Positions 43,980 to 57,507 are shown, counted from the first letter of the stretch. The stretch is 64,000 bases of DNA from Paramacrobiotus metropolitanus (GCF_019649055.1 NW_026570258.1:62001-126000); one strand, 5' to 3'. Numbers and translations are program-made. The notes: generated from the sequence alone by a model not told the origin.

Positions 43980-46117
43980 CAAACACATTAAAATTGCAAC
44001 GCTTTTTTGTAGTTTAGTTTTAAGTAATTAGCGTATCGTATTGTGCTGAAACGCTTCAACCGCATGTAATAATTTAATTTACCCTTGCTTGCGGCATTTA
44101 CCCTTGCCGCTATAGTTACTTGGGGGAAATGAATTTGCCAGTACATTGTGTGCCTTTCACAAAAATCCATGTTATTATCCGATTTTATTTTATTTTAAAA
44201 TTTTCTGTAGAATGCACATACCCATGAAAATGATTCTGACCGGAAACCAACTGCATATCTTAAAATTTTCAAAATAAATCTGAAATATTTTTAATTATAT
44301 CTGCAATTCAAGCTAGCTTGGCATACACAACCGTTTTTACAGAGGCACATAAACCGATTCCTCAGGTAGCGATACTTACAACAAAACCTTGTATGAAAAG
44401 TAAAAGTGAATATTTTAGGAAATGTACACGATATTAGCAACGCGTGCCGGCCATTTTCTTTGATTAATGTGATTTATTATTACACTGAAATGTGGATTAC
44501 CCTTCAAAGCCTTGAAGTTCTATTTTCTCTGCAATTCAACAGAGTTTTTGCGGCATTCAGATTATACGAGAAGTGACCCGGTACATGGTGCTAGATTCGA
44601 GCGCAATATGCAGGAAAACTTTTGCTTTCGCAGTGTTCTTTTATGGCATTTTGCAGCCAAAATTTAAAATCATATCATATTTAGACTTTTGGTGCACTTG
44701 GTTGCTTTACACTTTTTGGAATCTTTTTCCTCAGTGAATTCCCAACCGGATTTTGTGTCCACAAAATATTTTCACGCCCCAGTAAACAAAATATTTTCAT
44801 ACAGAATTTCAGAAAACATTTCAAAGAGTGGTTAAAAGAACGCGAAAGTGATTTTACCCGCTATGTATCTGTACTGTACATACGTACATCATACATGGTG
44901 TGAGCGGGGGTTCACTAGCGTTCACGCTCCGCCATCCGGATTACGTGTCTGTGTTGTGTCTCGCTCTGATTGGCTGACGGCTATAGCCGTTCATTGTTGT
45001 CGCGCTATGTGGGCGGCGCATAGCACATGTGCGGAGTAGCACGGATTTGGCTCTCCGATTGATGATCGAGCTGCGCCGATCAGAGTGTTGATTTTCTGTT
45101 GTCAGACTTTCAATATTATTAAAGTTAGCAAGTAGCTGAGCGGACTTCGCGTGTTATTTCGCTGTTCGCAATACTTTCAGCATTGCTCTCTCCACAGGAT
45201 CTATCCCGTTTAGGTCGCTGTATCTGGATCCATTCTGGATCTAGCATTAGAATGGTACCAAATTCGTGTACATGTATGAGCCCTTAAGACTTGGCGGTAG
45301 TGTGTCTGCATGGTCAAATCTTTCGTAGAATAACATCCGTTCGCTTTCCTCCAATCGTTTTTGTAGTAATTTGTATTTTGCAGTTATTGCACAAAGTAAA
45401 ACTTGTGTACCTATGACATCAACATGCAGCTACACATGAAACTTGTTTTCTTTTGTTTCACTTTTGGCGAAGGACGAAATTGCACGCCGCTGGTTATAGT
45501 GCCACTTTTGACCATATGATAGCAGAATCATGTAAAGTGGTACGTATTTCAACTGTTTTCCGCGGCATGGGTACACGAACGGAATGAGTTGCATTTGTCG
45601 ATGATGTCGTTAAGCATTCACAATTTTGTTGAAAAGGTACTGTATTTTGCTGAATCAGCTAATGAATTAAAGAACGTAACGTTAGAATAAAAAGAGCTCA
45701 GTGCCTTCAGAACCAATGCAGCGGAAAATCTTTGTACAACATTTTCACGCAAGCAGTTTTCTACTACCTAACTTTTGGATTTCTTCACTGGCACGCTGAT
45801 GGATGACTGGTATGTACCCATCGGCTACCTTGCAAATAACGGTTGATCAAAGAGTTCTGTAATTTACGTTTGTATCGGTCTTCTCCAGTCAGTGATCTTT
45901 AGTGCCAAAGTAACTGTCGACAAGGGCAATCGGGATGCAACCCGTGTTCCATACGTCTGTTTTTCTACCAGGCCGCGTTGTTGTTGCGTTTGCCTGCAGG
46001 ATATATTCTGCCATTCCCGGTGACATGTGCGGTGCAGTGTATATATAGTAAACGTTAGGGATCCTTGCTAAATTGCGGTATTACTACAGTATTTCCTGCA
46101 TATTATGCTGTATATTC
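43980..46117. other. No gene recognised
   Basis: Long non-coding stretch. A GC-richer island at 44890-45060 includes an inverted CCAAT box (CTGATTGGCTG) and may be a promoter or 5' exon. Nothing else supported. Confidence 0.35.
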
Positions 46118-47442
46118 GGCAGGGGATAAAAGGTGGCAGTGGCACATGCCACTGGCAACTGACACCGGCAGTGGCAGTTGCCACTACGCGTTCTGGCAAA
46201 CGATAAAACGTGGCAACTTAAAAAAACTCGGAATCAGCTTGAGTCTTGTGCCTGCGCTTTCCAGTGCAACGAGAGCTGCAACGCTGTTCAGCAGACGCGA
46301 CTCTCGGGGAATACTCCTAAAACCAGTGCCGCTAACGATCAAAGCGCGGTAATGCGACTGTATTGCAGAAGCGTTTCGTTCGTGCATTCAGATAACAGCA
46401 GGCAATTTCGAAAACCAGTTTGATCACGGATGACACATCAACATGTCCTGAATGACTGAATTATAATCTGTCACCTCTTGATTAGCATGGCGTAAAACAA
46501 ACGACTTTAACAAAGGAAGGGAAGAGGGAGGGAGGGAAGGGAGAACCGTATCTGTCATGAAAAACACAACGAAAATGGAGAAAAGTCGTCGTGTAGCTTT
46601 TTAATTTTTCGCTTGAGTGCTGGCAATGCACGAAAACTGATACGATTGCAAAAAACTACAGGGCCATGCAATTCCCTAAAAAACCTTAATGCAGAATTTA
46701 TGCTTATTAAACACAAACGCTATAGTCGATTGTGCACATTTCTATAATTAGTAAGTAAATACTGCAATAAAATTATTCGAGATCAAAGCTGCGCCGGACG
46801 CAATGCATGCCGAATTTCAGCCGTCTTTGCCCTCTATTAATGGGGCACATGGACGGTTGTCGCACATACGTGGAAAACACCACCTGAGAGAGCTCAAAGG
46901 CTTTAGTTCCGCCCCACACTAGTAGTAAGACAATGGGGAAAAGGCCAGAGCGGTTGATACTGGCAGACAAAGAGGGCGCCCGCCTCAGTGAGCAAAGGGG
47001 CTTTGAAACACATTACAGAGCCCAAATTCAAAAACGTCACTACCACAGCAAAAGATGTTGTCCTACAACTTGCTCAGTCTTCATGTTTCTCCAGTTTTCG
47101 GTGCCGCATTTGTTCCCATGGTCGGGCGGCTAAGTTTTAAGGTTTTTAATTAGGTTTTAACGAGAAAAATGGTGTCTACTTTAAAGTTGGCAGACGTAAA
47201 GCGTATTTTAGCGACGAGGAACCGACGAGCGTTCCAGCGCTCATCCAAATGGAAGGCGCGAGCACAAGACTCAGGCTGAGCCTCAGCTTGAGGTGTCCAT
47301 GATTAAGTTCTATAATTTGCATTTGTGAAGGAAAAAAAACAGAACTTATCGTTGGATGGCACAAATCTTCTCGAACTGATTCCTAATTTTTCGAGTTGCC
47401 ACGTTTTATCGCTTGCCAGAACGCGTAGTGGCAACTGCCACC
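46118..47442. mobile_element. TIR transposon, copy 2, right end truncated
   Basis: Nearly identical to 3776-5154 but stops inside the right TIR at GGCAACTGCCACC, running into unrelated sequence shared with copy 3. The left flank differs from copies 1 and 3. Confidence 0.88.
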
Positions 47443-47496
47443 GTCTGTGTCTGTACCGCTTTCTTCTCTCGGTCACGTTACCGGATCATAGCTAAC

Positions 47497-48813
47497 GGCC
47501 CATGCTCAAACTCGGACTTGGACTCGGACTTGGACTACTAAAACTTGGACATGGACTTCACTTGGGCTCTAAAACTTGGACTTCACTTGGACTTTATAAC
47601 TCGGACTTCACTTGGGCTCTAAAACTTGGACTTCACTTGGACTCTAAAACTTGGACCTTACTTGGACTCTAAAACTTCGACTTTAGTTTTAGAGTCGAAG
47701 TCAGACTTCGACTTGGAATTAGGCGTTTCTTATGTTTCTCATGTCTTCTTACGTCTCCTCGTGGTTTCTTAGGTTTCTTAGGTTTCTTAGGTTTCTCAGG
47801 TTTCTAAGGTTTCTTAGGTTTCTTTGGTATTCTTAGGTTTTCTTAGGTTTCTTAGATTTCTTAGGGTTTTTTAGGTATTCTTAGGTTTATTAGGTTTTCT
47901 TAGGTTTCTTAGGTTATTCTTAGGTTATTCTTAGGTTTTCTAGGTTTTCTTAGGTTTCTTAGGTTTTCTTAGGTTTCCTAGGTTTTTTAGGTTATTCTTA
48001 GGTTATTCTTAGGTTTTCTAGGTTTTCTTAGGTTTCTTAGGTTTCTTAGGTTTCTCAGGTTTCTTAGGTTTCTTAGGTTTCTTAGGTTTTTTAGGTTATT
48101 CTTAGGTTATTCTTAGGTTTTCTAGGTTTTCTTAGGTTTCTTAGGTTTCTTAGGTTTCTCAGGTTTCTAGGGTTTCTTAGGTTTCTTTGGTATTCTAAGG
48201 TTTTCTTAGGTTTCTTAGATTTCTTAGGGTTTTTTTAGGTATTCTTAGGTTTATTAGGTTTTCTTAGGTTTCTTAGGTTATTCTTAGGTTTTCTAGGTTT
48301 TCTTAGGTTTCTTAGGTTTCTTAGGTTTCTGAATACCAAGGAATACCTAGATAACCTAAGAAATGCTAGTAACCTCAGAAACCTAAGAACACCCAACAAA
48401 CCTGAGAAACCTAAGAAATCTGAGAAACCTGAGAAAAACATGAAGAAACGTAAGAAGACATGAAAACGCCTAAATCAAGGCCTTGTCCCGATTTCAAAGC
48501 GAATCTCACTATGGTACGGTTGCTCAACCCCACGAGGTGGCTGTATGCAGTGGCCACGCCTACAGATACGGTACGCGAAGCCACCTCGCGAGGTGGAGTT
48601 GCTGTATCGCAACGAGATTCGCTTTGAATTCGGGACGAGGCCCAAGTCTAAGTCATAAAGTCCGAGTTTTAGAGTCCAAGTGAAGTCCAAGTTTTAGAGT
48701 CCAAGCGAAGTCCGAGTTTTAGAATCCAATTGAAGTCCAAGTTTTAGAGTCCAAGTGAAGTCCAAGTTTTAGTCGTCCAAGTCCGAGTCCAAGTCCGAGC
48801 TTGAGCGCGGGCC
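47497..48813. mobile_element. Fold-back element with internal minisatellite, copy 1
   Basis: Bounded by a 9-bp duplication ATAGCTAAC (47488-47496, 48814-48822). Outer arms are ~12-15-bp-period repeats of ACTTGGACTCTAAA type on the left and their complement on the right. Inside is an irregular TTAGGTTTC array (about 47740-48330), its complement (48330-48440) and a second fold-back around 48484-48640. No ORF. The 9-bp TSD is the same length as in the TIR transposon. Confidence 0.85.
47740..48330 (+). repeat. TTAGGTTTC-type minisatellite
   Basis: Dozens of 9-10-nt units TTAGGTTTC or TTAGGTTTTC, interrupted by TTAGGTATTC and TTAGGTTATTC variants. Repeated at about 62003-62590 in the duplicate. 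Confidence 0.9.
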
Positions 48814-49249
48814 ATAGCTAACTACTGTAATAATATCAGTCGAACTGCATGGGTTGACGTCTAGGTAAATCTAAAACCACCGGTGACCGCTCAAACCCAA
48901 TTAGCTCAAATTCCGTTGCAACTGTAACTATTCTCTTTCAAACTCTGCCTGAAGAAAGCTTAGAATAGCTCATATTGCTTCAAAAGATCCGTGCAGCGTG
49001 TCCCAGCTGAACTGGTTGCCAAGCGGACTGCGGCGGAGGTAAGAACTGAACTATAAGGGTAAAATTACTTTTGTTTTCGGGTTACTAATCACTAATGGTA
49101 CCTTAAACATTATATTGTTAACCAAAGCTTTTAACATACTATAAAATGCAGGAGAATATAATGCACGTTTCTGCAATACCGTGAGTCTGGGAGAATTATT
49201 ATTATTATTCATCGTGGAGCAGGTAGCCCATTTCCGGCTAGGGTAACAT

Positions 49250-52163
49250 TCTAGCAAGGATTTTAAACCTGGCCAAATAGCAAAATCGAGTGCAGATAGA
49301 CAGAAAAGACTTCTTAAACAAAATTGACACGGTTCAAAGCTTGCTTAAAGGCACCAATACTACGAATATCGAACAGATAAGAAAAATTAGAATCAGAATT
49401 CCAAGCAAAGGTCGTCTCGCCAACTTTCTTCTTCGCTTCCGCCTTGATCAGGATGCGGTTTCTATTCCGAAGGTTGTATGGCTTGATACGGTCATCAAAT
49501 TCCACCATCTCAGAGATGTACTGCGGCACATGGAATTTTTCCGGATGTTTGATCTTGTACAGCCATATCGCTTCCTTTTGTTTCCATCTCTTGAAGAGCG
49601 GTAAGATCCCATGTTGGTTCATGAACGATTCCGTGGGTATCTTTGCGTAGTTTGCAGCCGCTCGGACACCGTTACGATGCATTGCGGCCAATTTTTCCCG
49701 CAAGCGCACAGATGCCCCGCTCCACACTGTAGAGCAATAGTCCAGATGAGACTGAACAAAGGCATAGAAAAGCGCAATGCGTTGGGATGTTGGCAGGTGG
49801 ACTTTAACACGATTTAACAGTGATATACCGTACCGAACATTCTTTTGGACCTTTTTAACATGGTCAGCCCAACTGAGATGTTCATCCAGTATCACTCCAA
49901 GATGTTTCACCGACTTTACTGGAAGTAATTTATGACCGTTCAGCGATACGCTTACGTTGGTTTCGCGGTTATGCGCTGAGCTTATTAGTAACAAATTCGA
50001 TTTTTTCTCGTTGACGAACAACCGGTTGGAATTAAGCCACTCACAGACTGCCGGTAGTGCTTCAATTAGATCATTTGCTGCGTCCGCTTTCGTGTTAGCA
50101 ACAGCATAGCAGATGGTGTCGTCAGCAAAGCTTTCTAAGTGCACGTTTGGTAGCCGAAGTTTCAGTAGGGCATTAATGTAAATTGTAAATAAAATGGAAC
50201 CAAGTATAGACCCTTGCGGAACGCCTGCTCAAACATGTTCCCACGAAGAGAACTTCATGCCATGACGTGCACGTTGCGAGCGGCCGGTCAGATACGAATA
50301 AAACCATTTTAACGCTGAAGACTTTACTCCTATATCACGGAGTGTCTCCAACAGAGTCAAATGGCACACTCACGGAAAAGCTCTTTTTAAATCAAGAAAA
50401 ACAACTGCAACACACTTTTTGTTATCTACAGCCTTTTTCCATGTCTCCGTCACTTTTAGCAGTAACGTTTCACATGAATGGCCGTTGAAAAAGGATTGGT
50501 TAGGCGCAAGAATACCTTCTTTTTTCAAAAATTTGTTCAGCTGCAGTTGGGCGCATTTTTCAAACAATTTTGACAAATTACACAAAAGTGAAATCGGACG
50601 AAATTCATCCGGTGTTGTTGGATGAATAGTTTTTGGTAAAGCAATTACATCCGCCATTTTGAAAATTGACGGGAAGACATTTTTTTTGAAACACTGGTTT
50701 ATCAGATGGGTTATGGGCTCCACGAGTATGGGGGAAATTTCCATCAAGAGTTTACGTGGTATACCATTCGGTCCCGCACATTTTCTCTTACTTAAGATTT
50801 TCCCAAACATTTCAGCAACCACGTCTGGAGTATGCTGATCAAATTCAAATGTCGCCGTATCAGCCTCCTTCGGGATGACAGCCGCGGGGTGCCGTTTACC
50901 GTGCTCCCCCATTGTAGCGAAATGTTTGTTTAAATTATTTAAACCGAAGTCCAGATTACCATTTTCGTTGTTCTTTCCTCGCAAACCGTTAATTTCGCGC
51001 CACATTATTTTTGAATTTTTTACATTTTGTTCGAAATAGATTTGCTTAGCGTTCTTAATCTCCGTAAATAATTCTCGCTTCAAGTTCTTAAATTGTTGAC
51101 AATTGCCTTGATACTCAGAGGCACTTTTTGACAACTTCTTCCGCTTGTATGCGAGATTTTTATTTTTTATCAGACGTTTAATGCGACCATTAATCCAAGG
51201 CGCACTGCTATTCGAGGCTCTTTTCGATCGTAACGGATAACACCTGTTAATTATTTCAGCTAAACCACCAACAAATTTTGAAACTTCATCATCGACGTCC
51301 GGACAATCAACGTAATTAACGTAATTCTTTGTAAAATCGAAAACTTGACTTATGAAAGACTGAAAATTAGTCGCTTTCTAATCACGAAAATAAATCACTC
51401 TGTGCTCCGGTTGTGCGCACTGAAAAGCGGAGACAGTTCTGCACAGCATATGATCTGAACAACTTACGTCTGACGGTTGGCACGACACGTACGAATTCTT
51501 AGGACTGCACAAACTTACGTCAATTTTAGTGGATGTAGTGATTAAGGTATTATCAGATTGTCTCAGGCGATGTGCTACCCGAGTGTGCCCGATTACCTTA
51601 TCTTCGAAAGAAAATTCATCTACAAAATCACTGTACAATTTGACATAGGGGCTTGAGGAACCAAGGGAGGAATCGATGTTCAGATCCCCCATGATCATAT
51701 GATCGCTGCCCGGATATTTTAACAGTACTTCCCGCAAATGATTGAATAACGCTTTGGTTTCGACAGAATTCGAATCAGGCTGACGATAAACGGTCCCAAT
51801 AATAATTTTGCGATGAGAAACAGTGAGTTGTAACCACAGACATTCAAATCCCTTAGAACGAAACTTCAGCTCGACACGCTCAGCCATTATATGTTGAGGT
51901 ACGTAGCATAGAATCCCACCACCGCGTGTTGTACCATGAATATCAGGTCGATCGCTACGAAATAAACAGTATCCGGGAATGGAAAATAACTTATCAGAAT
52001 CCGAAGGACGGAGATGAGTTTCAGCGACAGCGAAAAACTTCGAAACATTGTCATCAATGCAAAGATAGTTTGACAGTAAATCAAGCTTATGGTAATTATC
52101 ATAGGGCAACCCCTGGATGTTGAGATGGTGAAACTCCATAGGAGAGTGTTTTGCCGACGGCAT
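49250..52163 (-). mobile_element. Non-LTR retrotransposon (Jockey/CR1-like), degenerate
   Basis: Order on the minus strand: apurinic endonuclease (52163-51378; EFHHLNIQGL, VAETHLRP, SDHMIMGDLNID, CSDHM), then reverse transcriptase fingers/palm (51134-50370; CAGPNGIPRKLL, EFRPISLLCNLSKLFEK, VAVVFLDLKRAF), then the palm with SFADDT and thumb (50144-49314). Stops or breaks occur near 51378, 50370 and 50150-50240. The EN-RT order and FADD-type active site fit Jockey-clade LINEs. The 5' end seems truncated: no ORF1 is seen. Confidence 0.88.
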
Positions 52164-52724
52164 GTTGAAGGCTCAACACAGCGTTTAATGTCATATATCA
52201 GAAGAACAAGCAAAAAATTTTACGTATTCTAGTGCCAAAATGGAGCAAGAAATATGAAAAGTGGAAGCTTAAAGTAAGATTATAAGCACTGGCTGGTCGG
52301 ATCTAAATTAATCCGCCAGCCAGCCATCCGCATGTGTTATTGTCAGTTAGCCAATTCATCGTGTTATTGCAGAATAGGATCAAAAATGCAAAAGTTTTCT
52401 AGGAACTGCATGGATCGCAGTCGCTGAGTGCTGACTGCAAGGTTCTGTGTTGATTTGCATTTTTAGGGGAAACTGGCAACGTTTAATTCTTCGACAGTCT
52501 GTGGCCAAAATTTGCAACAGGGGAATTATGTAAGTCAAGTATGATTCACAAAAATGATTTTTTATAGCTACGAATATATAAGCATGGCTATGAATAAATA
52601 CGCTGATATAAGTGAGACGGTGATTCTTATTATTTTCAACCTCAAGTAAAACGCCATAATTTTCTTCATTATCTGCTAGGATGGTTACAATATTTTTCGT
52701 CGGCTAAAAACTGTTTTTGCTGAT

Positions 52725-52835
52725 GTTAATATACTGTACGCGTGCCAATTAGTTATGGATCCCATTATCACCACACTGAGCCTAAAAGTCGTTTGTGTGG
52801 CTGTGCGATCCGGTTTCCGAACTGGAGCGGTGTAA
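52725..52835 (+). pseudogene. Receptor C-terminal fragment (TM7)
   Basis: Translation gives VNILYACQLVMDPIITTLSL and then VRSGFRTG before a stop. It aligns with the TM7 and tail of receptor copy B (3095-3205). No other receptor sequence is nearby. Confidence 0.75.
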
Positions 52836-53470
52836 CATAATGGTTTGGTACCAGAAATTTCCAGAGATCTCGATGGCCTGCTTTGTTATTTAGTACGTAT
52901 GCAGTCTGTATACTGTACCTATAAGCTCCAAGAGTGGCAATCGAAAGGTTAACGAAGTTCAAAATTGACAGTAATTTAAAGTTTGACACACGATTTTAAA
53001 ATTTAAAGATCATACTGCAGCCCGAGGATATAATTTCTGTTTGAAAACATTAGTGGTAGCAAGAACTTACTATAGGTATGAGGGGCTAGAAATAGAAGAG
53101 AAAAGAAATATGCTGAGAAAACTTACAAAAACCGTAAAAAACGCGCATCTGTCACCATGGCAGCCGCCCTCCGTGTATGCGAGTGATGACGTCAAACGGT
53201 AGGTTACCAGTTCTTCTCACACTATAGTAAGTACCTGGTGGTAGTAAAGACCATAATGACGGTGTTCAAAGAAATTATTCTACAGGGAAATCAAGGGAGT
53301 TGGTCTACAGTTCCTTCCATCTCCACTAGCAAACAGTAAAGGTGGTAATTTGCTACCCGGCGATAAACTTTAGATGTATCACACCGGCACTGCAAAATAC
53401 CGGCAAAAGATTGTGTTACCTTTGTGTTCAAAAAATACGCTGACAACAGCAAATGCAATCCGCTAGTTAC
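52836..53470. other. No gene recognised
   Basis: Nothing supported between the receptor fragment and the retroelement. Confidence 0.4.
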
Positions 53471-56400
53471 CGTAACATCTAAAACATACGCTGTACACCC
53501 CAAAGCGCCCCTCTTGTGTTGGTTCGCCTCGACCCGCCTCCACCAGCCGCTGCCCGCATTAGAGCCCTGCACGAGCAGCAAAAGTGCTGCTCAACTCGCT
53601 CGTTTCAGCTTTCTGAAACTCCCTGCTCGCTCAGCTCGCTCGCGCCCAAACCGCCGCTCGCTCAACTCGCTCGTTTTCCAATTTTTTTTAGCTTCCGCTC
53701 GCTCAACTCGCTCGTAATTGTATTTTGGCAAATCGGCTCGCTCGTGAGATCGGAAAAAATTTACGTATCAATTTTTTGCACGAATTAATTATACCAAACC
53801 TTTCACAGTAAGTGTAATTGGATGTTCAGAGACAATCACTTAAATCTCCATGCTGGTAGTACGTTGCATTACAGTTTCTCATTTTTTCGCTAATACCTTT
53901 CTCTGATTTTCAGCTGGATGTAGTTTTCTTAATTTAGTCTAAAATAAATACATATAACAGAATGCTCGAAAATCAAAATGCACCTTTCTTTAGGAAGCAT
54001 TCAACTGATTCATAAACCCGTCAAATAATGTTTTTGTTGGGTACGAGTACAAAATATCAAAAGTTAGTCCCGAGTCCCAACCGGTCTAGGAAATTTAGTA
54101 AATCACTTCGCGCGAAGCGCGAAAGTGACGGTGGTTTAAGACCGTTTTCGGGTCGGCGGTGGTTTAAGACCGTTTTCAGGTTGGTCAATGTAATTTTGTT
54201 CTAGAAACTTCTCCAGTTCGCATAATGTCAGCCTGTAGGCTCGCGATCGCTCGCACCCGACCATCCCGCTCGCTCGGCTCGCTCGCATTTTTTCTGTTAC
54301 TTAGCTCGTTCGCAAATTCGCAAAACGACGCCTGCTCGCTCGAAGTGCTCGCGAGCGCCGAGCGCTCGTGAGCCGAGCCGAGCTGCTCGGCTCGTGCAGG
54401 GCTCTAGCCCGCATTACCCGTGAGGAGGTTTTCGCAGCTATCCATAGCTTCCCAAAGGGATCAGCAGCAGGGCCGGACGGCTTAAGACCGCAGCACCTTT
54501 TAGATATGGCTGGATCGAAATTGGACGACCAATCGGGATCATTCTGCGATGCACTTGCTGCTGTATTAAACATCATCATAGATGGTAAGGTGCCTGCAGA
54601 CACGCGCCCCGTACTCTTCGGAGGGAAACTTATCGCCTTGCGGAAGAAGGACGGCGGTCTGCGCCCTATTGCGATTGGTTTGACCATCCGCCGGCTGGCT
54701 GCCAAGATCATCTGCGCGCGTTTAACGGACCGAACAGCCGCCATCTTGTCTCCACAGCAGCTGGGAGTTAACGTGCGTGGCGGTGCCGAGGCTATCGTGC
54801 ATGCCACCAGGTTGTTCTTGGAATCGGATGCTGATACGACGAAGGTGGTTCTCAAAATCGATTTCAAGAACGCCTTCAACACAGTCTCACGGGACGCCGT
54901 CCTGGCCGCAGCGCATGAAGATTTTCCTGAATACAGTGAATTTCTACGTAGTGCTTACGGCCACCATTCTGTGTTATTTTTCGAGGAATTATTGCTGTCT
55001 TTCGAATCCGGCGTTCAACAGGGCGATCCTCTAGGCCCTCTACTGTTCAGCCTGGCCCTCCGAGCAGTGCTAATCGCATTGCGGTTGAAGTTGAACGCGT
55101 GGTTTCTCGACGACGGAACCGTGGGCGGAACACCAGAGGCAGTTGCCGCGAGTTTTGCCGAAATTATTCAAGGCGCGATGGCCATAGGTTTGCAGGTGAA
55201 CGAGTTTAAATGCGAACTGCTTGTTCTCGGTGGATCAGCTGAGTCCCAACGTAAAGTCACAGAGAACTTTCTTGAACGTTATCCCAAAACTGCGCATTCT
55301 GTCGAAATCTACCATGTCATTACTCGGTGCTCCTGTACTGGACGAAGCTGTCGGACCATTATTGGACGAAAAAGCCAAAACGTTGACATTGGTCCGTGAA
55401 CGGTTGCAAGTACTTCCAAGCCATCATGCGCTGTTTCTCTAAAAACTGCCTCGGCGCACCGAAAATTATCTACATGCTACGATGCTGTAACGCATGGAGA
55501 TATCCTAAGCTGCTTTATCAGTTAGATAAAACATTGCGCGAATGTTTCCAGAAGTTGTCAATGTGCGTACCAATCACGACGACTATCCCTGCTGGCGTCA
55601 GGCATCTCTACCTGTTAGCAGAGGCGGAATCGGCATCCGCCGGTCGGAAGAATTATCTCTCCCAGCCTTTTTGGCTTCGATTCATTCCGTGTCCGGCTTG
55701 GTGTCCATGCTGCTTCCAGACTACGGGGCAGTAAACGTTACTGAAGCCCTTGATTTATGGAAACTAGGTTCCCGTCAGCCTGACATCCCAGAACTCGCCC
55801 TCCGGAAGTCCCAAAAAGCCTGGGATCTGCCACTTTGTAAAGTTTCACTGTCAACGTTATTGGACGTGTTTCGAGGTGACGAAGTGAATACAGCCCGCTT
55901 GCTTGCCCAGTCAAGGCCAGAAGCCGGCATCTGGTTGAACGCATTGCCTTCAGCTCTGGAAACTTGCTGGACGACGATGCTTTGAAAATCAGCGTCGGTT
56001 TGCGTCTAGGTGCTACGATCTGTGATACCCATGATTGTAACAAATGCCACAAACCCGTCGATGGCTATGGTCACCACGGATTGTCATGCGCGTTTTCCGC
56101 GGGAAGGCATCCACGTCACGGTGGATTAAACAGTATCATTTGCAGAGCATGCGTGTCTGCGGGTGTGCCAGCAAAGTTAGAGCCGCGCGGAACATCTCCT
56201 ACAACGGAACGCCGCCCAGATGGCTGTACGACATTCGCCTGGAAACGCGGAATGTGTCTAGCATGGGATGTGACATGCGTAGACACAGTGGCCGCGTCAC
56301 ATGTTAAAGCAACGTCCGCCACAGCGGGAGCCGCCGCTACGCAAGCCGAGGAAAAGAAAATCAGACTGTATTCCTATCTGAACGGCCGTTATATCTTTGT

Positions 56401-56533
56401 CCCAATCGCTTTTGAAATGCTTGGCCCTTGGGGAGCGGCGGCCATCGCCATCGTCAGGAGCTGGGTAAAGACTGCGACAACAAACCGGAGAAGTACGCTC
56501 GCACGAATTTCTTCGACCGCGCCTGTCGATTGA
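53470..56533 (+). mobile_element. LINE-type element: reverse transcriptase plus endonuclease-like C-terminus, broken
   Basis: The RT begins upstream of the hAT insertion (PPPPAAARI in frame with TREEVFAAI after it). Conserved blocks: GSAAGPDGLRPQHLLDM, GGLRPIAIG, VVLKIDFKNAFNTVSRD, GVQQGDPLGPLLF, AWFLDDGTVGG. The C-terminal part has a Cys/His set (CNKCHKPVDGYGHHGLSC) and a RRPDG...WDVTCVDT segment that looks like a PD-(D/E)xK restriction-like endonuclease. Frame breaks near 55300, 55430, 55560 and 55970. RT with a downstream nuclease resembles R2/R4-type LINEs in layout; the clade is not certain. Confidence 0.8.
53560..54406. mobile_element. hAT-like non-autonomous element inside the retroelement
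   Basis: TIRs TAGAGCCCTGCACGAGC and the complement; 8-bp duplication GCCCGCAT at 53552-53559 and 54407-54414. Eight-bp TSD and TAGAG start fit hAT. The interior has CTCGCTCAACTCGCTCG-type repeats near both ends and no transposase. Confidence 0.88.
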
Positions 56534-56781
56534 GATTCAACGGGGGAACGCGGCGTCAGTACTGGGCACCATGGATGGAGTGGATAAGCTTACAGAGATT
56601 TTTTTATTATAGTTTGAGCGGTTCTGTTTTATATTACCCACAGTGTAACGAGCAACAATAAATTAACTGGACAACGCTGAAACCGTACCTGCAAGAAGCT
56701 GCAAAGTCACTAATAACAGCGCTGAAAAAGTTCAAGGTCGCAGTTTTTGCTTTTCGGCTAATCAGCTGTTTGGAGACCGGG

Positions 56782-57507
56782 ATGCATTTTAACGTGTCTA
56801 ACACAACCGGAAAAACGAGCAATTCTTACCTCAGTAACTCGGCTGTATCCGTTGCTGTTTTCGCCGCAGTAAAGCTGCTGCTTAACGGATACCTGTTATG
56901 GATCTTTGCGACAACCCGGCATTCACGCAGTTCCTTCGACGCTGTGTATTTAATAAATTTTTTGTCCGCTAACATCATCTTAACACTTTGAGGATCCTCT
57001 GGTTGTTGTGGAGCTTTTACAACGGCGCTGGTATTTCACATCTATACTGTGCAATATTCGAATGTATCTGGATAAAAAAAAATCGAAAAAATTAAAAAAA
57101 ACCCCACGCAGGCCGTGTATGCGCACCTTCTGACCACCATCAATCGCCTCTGGGCGCTACGTTTTCCTCTTAACTATCGAAATCGTCACACGAAAAACCT
57201 GCCACTCGTACTGTGTTTGTTTGTGTTAGTATATTGCCATGTCCTGGTGTCGCCGTGGCAGATAATGTACGTACTGTATTACCGGCCCAATATGAATTAT
57301 GCAACCCACTGCGATGTGGTCAATAAAGCGCAACCGATTTTTAGCAAGTTTATGAGAATCTGGGTCAACATTGCTCCGGCGTTTGTTATGTTGTTATCGT
57401 ATCCGTATTTGCTAAGAAAAACTCACAACGATCGGCTACCCGGTCTGGCAGTCAGGATTTCGATTGTTCAAGGTTCTAGCGATTACAAGTTTCATACAGG
57501 ATCTTGA
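56782..57507 (+). pseudogene. Rhodopsin-like 7TM receptor, copy D (pseudogene)
   Basis: TM1-TM2 in one ORF (SAVSVAVFAAVKLLLNGYLL) to a stop at 56991; an A-rich insertion/deletion patch at 57070-57110; TM3-TM5 resume at 57115-57420 (NRLWALRFPLNYR). The coding sequence then jumps to sequence homologous to the downstream flank of copy B (3262-3400), so TM6-TM7 are deleted. Confidence 0.85.

Noticed and set aside
47740-48330. TTAGGTTTC array as a telomere or interstitial telomeric repeat
   Set aside because: The period is 9-10 with many variants, and the array is enclosed in a 9-bp target duplication with fold-back arms, so it is part of a transposon.
48235-48441. Leu/Arg-rich minus ORF in the minisatellite
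   Set aside because: It is low-complexity translation of the TTAGGTTTC array; no protein family.
53424-53717. Plus ORF at the hAT border as a distinct gene
   Set aside because: Its first part is the start of the reverse transcriptase and the rest is hAT repeat sequence.
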